Below are positions 63,348 to 64,000 of a stretch of 64,000 bases of DNA, piece by piece (the first letter of the stretch is position 1; each line of letters begins with the position of its first letter). This DNA comes from Paraburkholderia sp. BL10I2N1. GTDB lineage: Bacteria; Pseudomonadota; Gammaproteobacteria; Burkholderiales; Burkholderiaceae. The position numbers and the translations under genes are program-made. The stretch is taken from assembly GCF_004361815.1 (NCBI RefSeq), contig NZ_SNWA01000002.1, positions 2,294,001 to 2,358,000 of the forward strand, read 5' to 3'. Under the pieces are notes generated by a model. The model saw only the letters and a list, made by a program, of their open reading frames with translations, was not told the origin of the DNA and did no database searches.

Positions 63348-63525
63348 GCTGTACTCCCTCGGTGAGGCAGACCGTTTCGCCACTTCCATTCCCGCCGTCT
63401 CTATAGTTGAGACGAAGCGGCACATCCTACGTTCGGATTCAATTTGTAACGTCCGTTGTAGCGCGACGGACACCGTGCGCCTACGAGTCCTGTCCATAAA
63501 CTGAACAGCAAGGCGATTGCTACCC

Positions 63526-63921
63526 TTATTGCTTCTCCAGTTCATGGACGACCGCCAGTGTGATGAACGCGGAGCGCGTCATGTGACGCTCTTTTGCCGC
63601 TGCATCGACCTGCTGCAGAAGGCTCTCCAGCAGGCTGAGTTGAAGGCCCACGGCTTTCGACGTCACCCGCGTCAGATTAATGTCGACAAACACCCAGATT
63701 CCGTCGCCGTCGTCCATTTCGAGCGCACGCAATTCCGATGTATTGCATGTAGGGGCCGGTATGAGCTGCTCGCTGCGGTCGTACATCACCTCCACAGCCT
63801 CCTGGGCGTTGTGCGTCAGTTCGTCAAACGAATCGCCACTCGCATCGGCACTGGGAAAATCGGGGAAATTGGCGCGAAAGCCAGTATCGCCATCCCGGTG
63901 GACATACAGCGGATATTGCAT
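63526..63921 (-). CDS. hicB: HicB-family antitoxin
   Basis: A 131-aa protein. The N-terminal HicB fold reads MQYPLYVHRDGDTGFRANFP DFPSADASGDSFDELTHNAQ EAVEVM, with the GD.GF and DFP.. motifs. The C-terminus (RHMTRSAFITLAVVHELEKQ) is a ribbon-helix-helix-like DNA-binding end. AAGGAGCAGGTC before ATG 63921 sets the start. A HicA toxin gene is usually just upstream; only 79 bases of the window remain there, so pairing cannot be judged. Confidence 0.85.
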   Translation of the reverse strand: MQYPLYVHRDGDTGFRANFPDFPSADASGDSFDELTHNAQEAVEVMYDRSEQLIPAPTCNTSELRALEMDDGDGIWVFVDINLTRVTSKAVGLQLSLLESLLQQVDAAAKERHMTRSAFITLAVVHELEKQ

Positions 63922-64000
63922 GACCTGCTCCTTCGAGCGGAGCGCCGACTGACGCTCACTGTGCAACGCAATGCTGGCGGTGTATTTTGTACGAGTGATA

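Overview
The window looks like an accessory stretch of a Burkholderiales genome, most likely Paraburkholderia, Caballeronia or Burkholderia. The evidence is GC-rich coding sequence, two Gram-negative porins of the Burkholderia type, an OprM-type RND operon, a late lipid A acyltransferase pseudogene, and a dense IS load (IS3, IS5, IS21, IS30, IS110/IS1111). The genus is an inference from protein style; no rRNA or intact tRNA is present.

Layout. 1-2.6 kb: a TetR regulator preceded by two copies of one inverted repeat, then a porin. 2.6-12.5 kb: a gene graveyard. It holds fragments of etfB, an IS5 and an IS110 transposase, MmgE/PrpD, an amidase and a sensor kinase. It also holds two IS1111-type elements, one split by an IS3 element that left a 4-bp target duplication. 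12.5-24.9 kb: an intact catabolic cluster (amidinohydrolase, class III aminotransferase, polar amino-acid ABC transporter, M20 N-carbamoyl-type amidohydrolase, dimethylformamidase-like large protein, BKACE/DUF849 enzyme, GntR regulator, PaaI-type thioesterase). The same perfect 16-bp palindrome lies upstream of its first and last genes. 25-27 kb: a decayed permease copy and an in-frame porin/radical-SAM chimera. 27.4-29.9 kb: nhaA-gltS. 30-32 kb: a gene split by a second IS3 element. 32-37 kb: gene fragments plus a tandem ABM-domain protein, a glyoxalase II-like hydrolase, a small conserved gene and a frameshifted lipid A acyltransferase. 37.8-49.3 kb: SDR, PEP-mutase-like and MFS genes, then a complete RND efflux operon, HxlR and LysR regulators and a DUF1993 protein. 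A 15-bp palindrome is shared by the HxlR gene, the RND operon and the MFS gene. 49.8-54 kb: one end of a genomic island (3' half of a tRNA, a broken integrase carrying an IS30 element, an excisionase-like gene, DUF1643, antirestriction and DUF6573 genes). 54-60.5 kb: an IS21 element whose istA is interrupted by a recombinase-in-trio (RIT) element. 60.5-64 kb: truncated genes, IS ends, small membrane proteins and a HicB antitoxin.

How the genes may work together. The 12.5-24.9 kb cluster makes chemical sense as import and stepwise breakdown of a nitrogenous compound. A guanidino group could be hydrolysed to a ureido group, the ureido or amide group removed by the M20 and/or DMFase-like hydrolases, the amine transaminated, a beta-keto acid split by the BKACE enzyme, and a CoA ester hydrolysed. 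The substrate is not known. The 37.8-48.6 kb block looks like a drug or solvent efflux regulon under HxlR control. The rest records repeated IS insertion, deletion and gene fusion.
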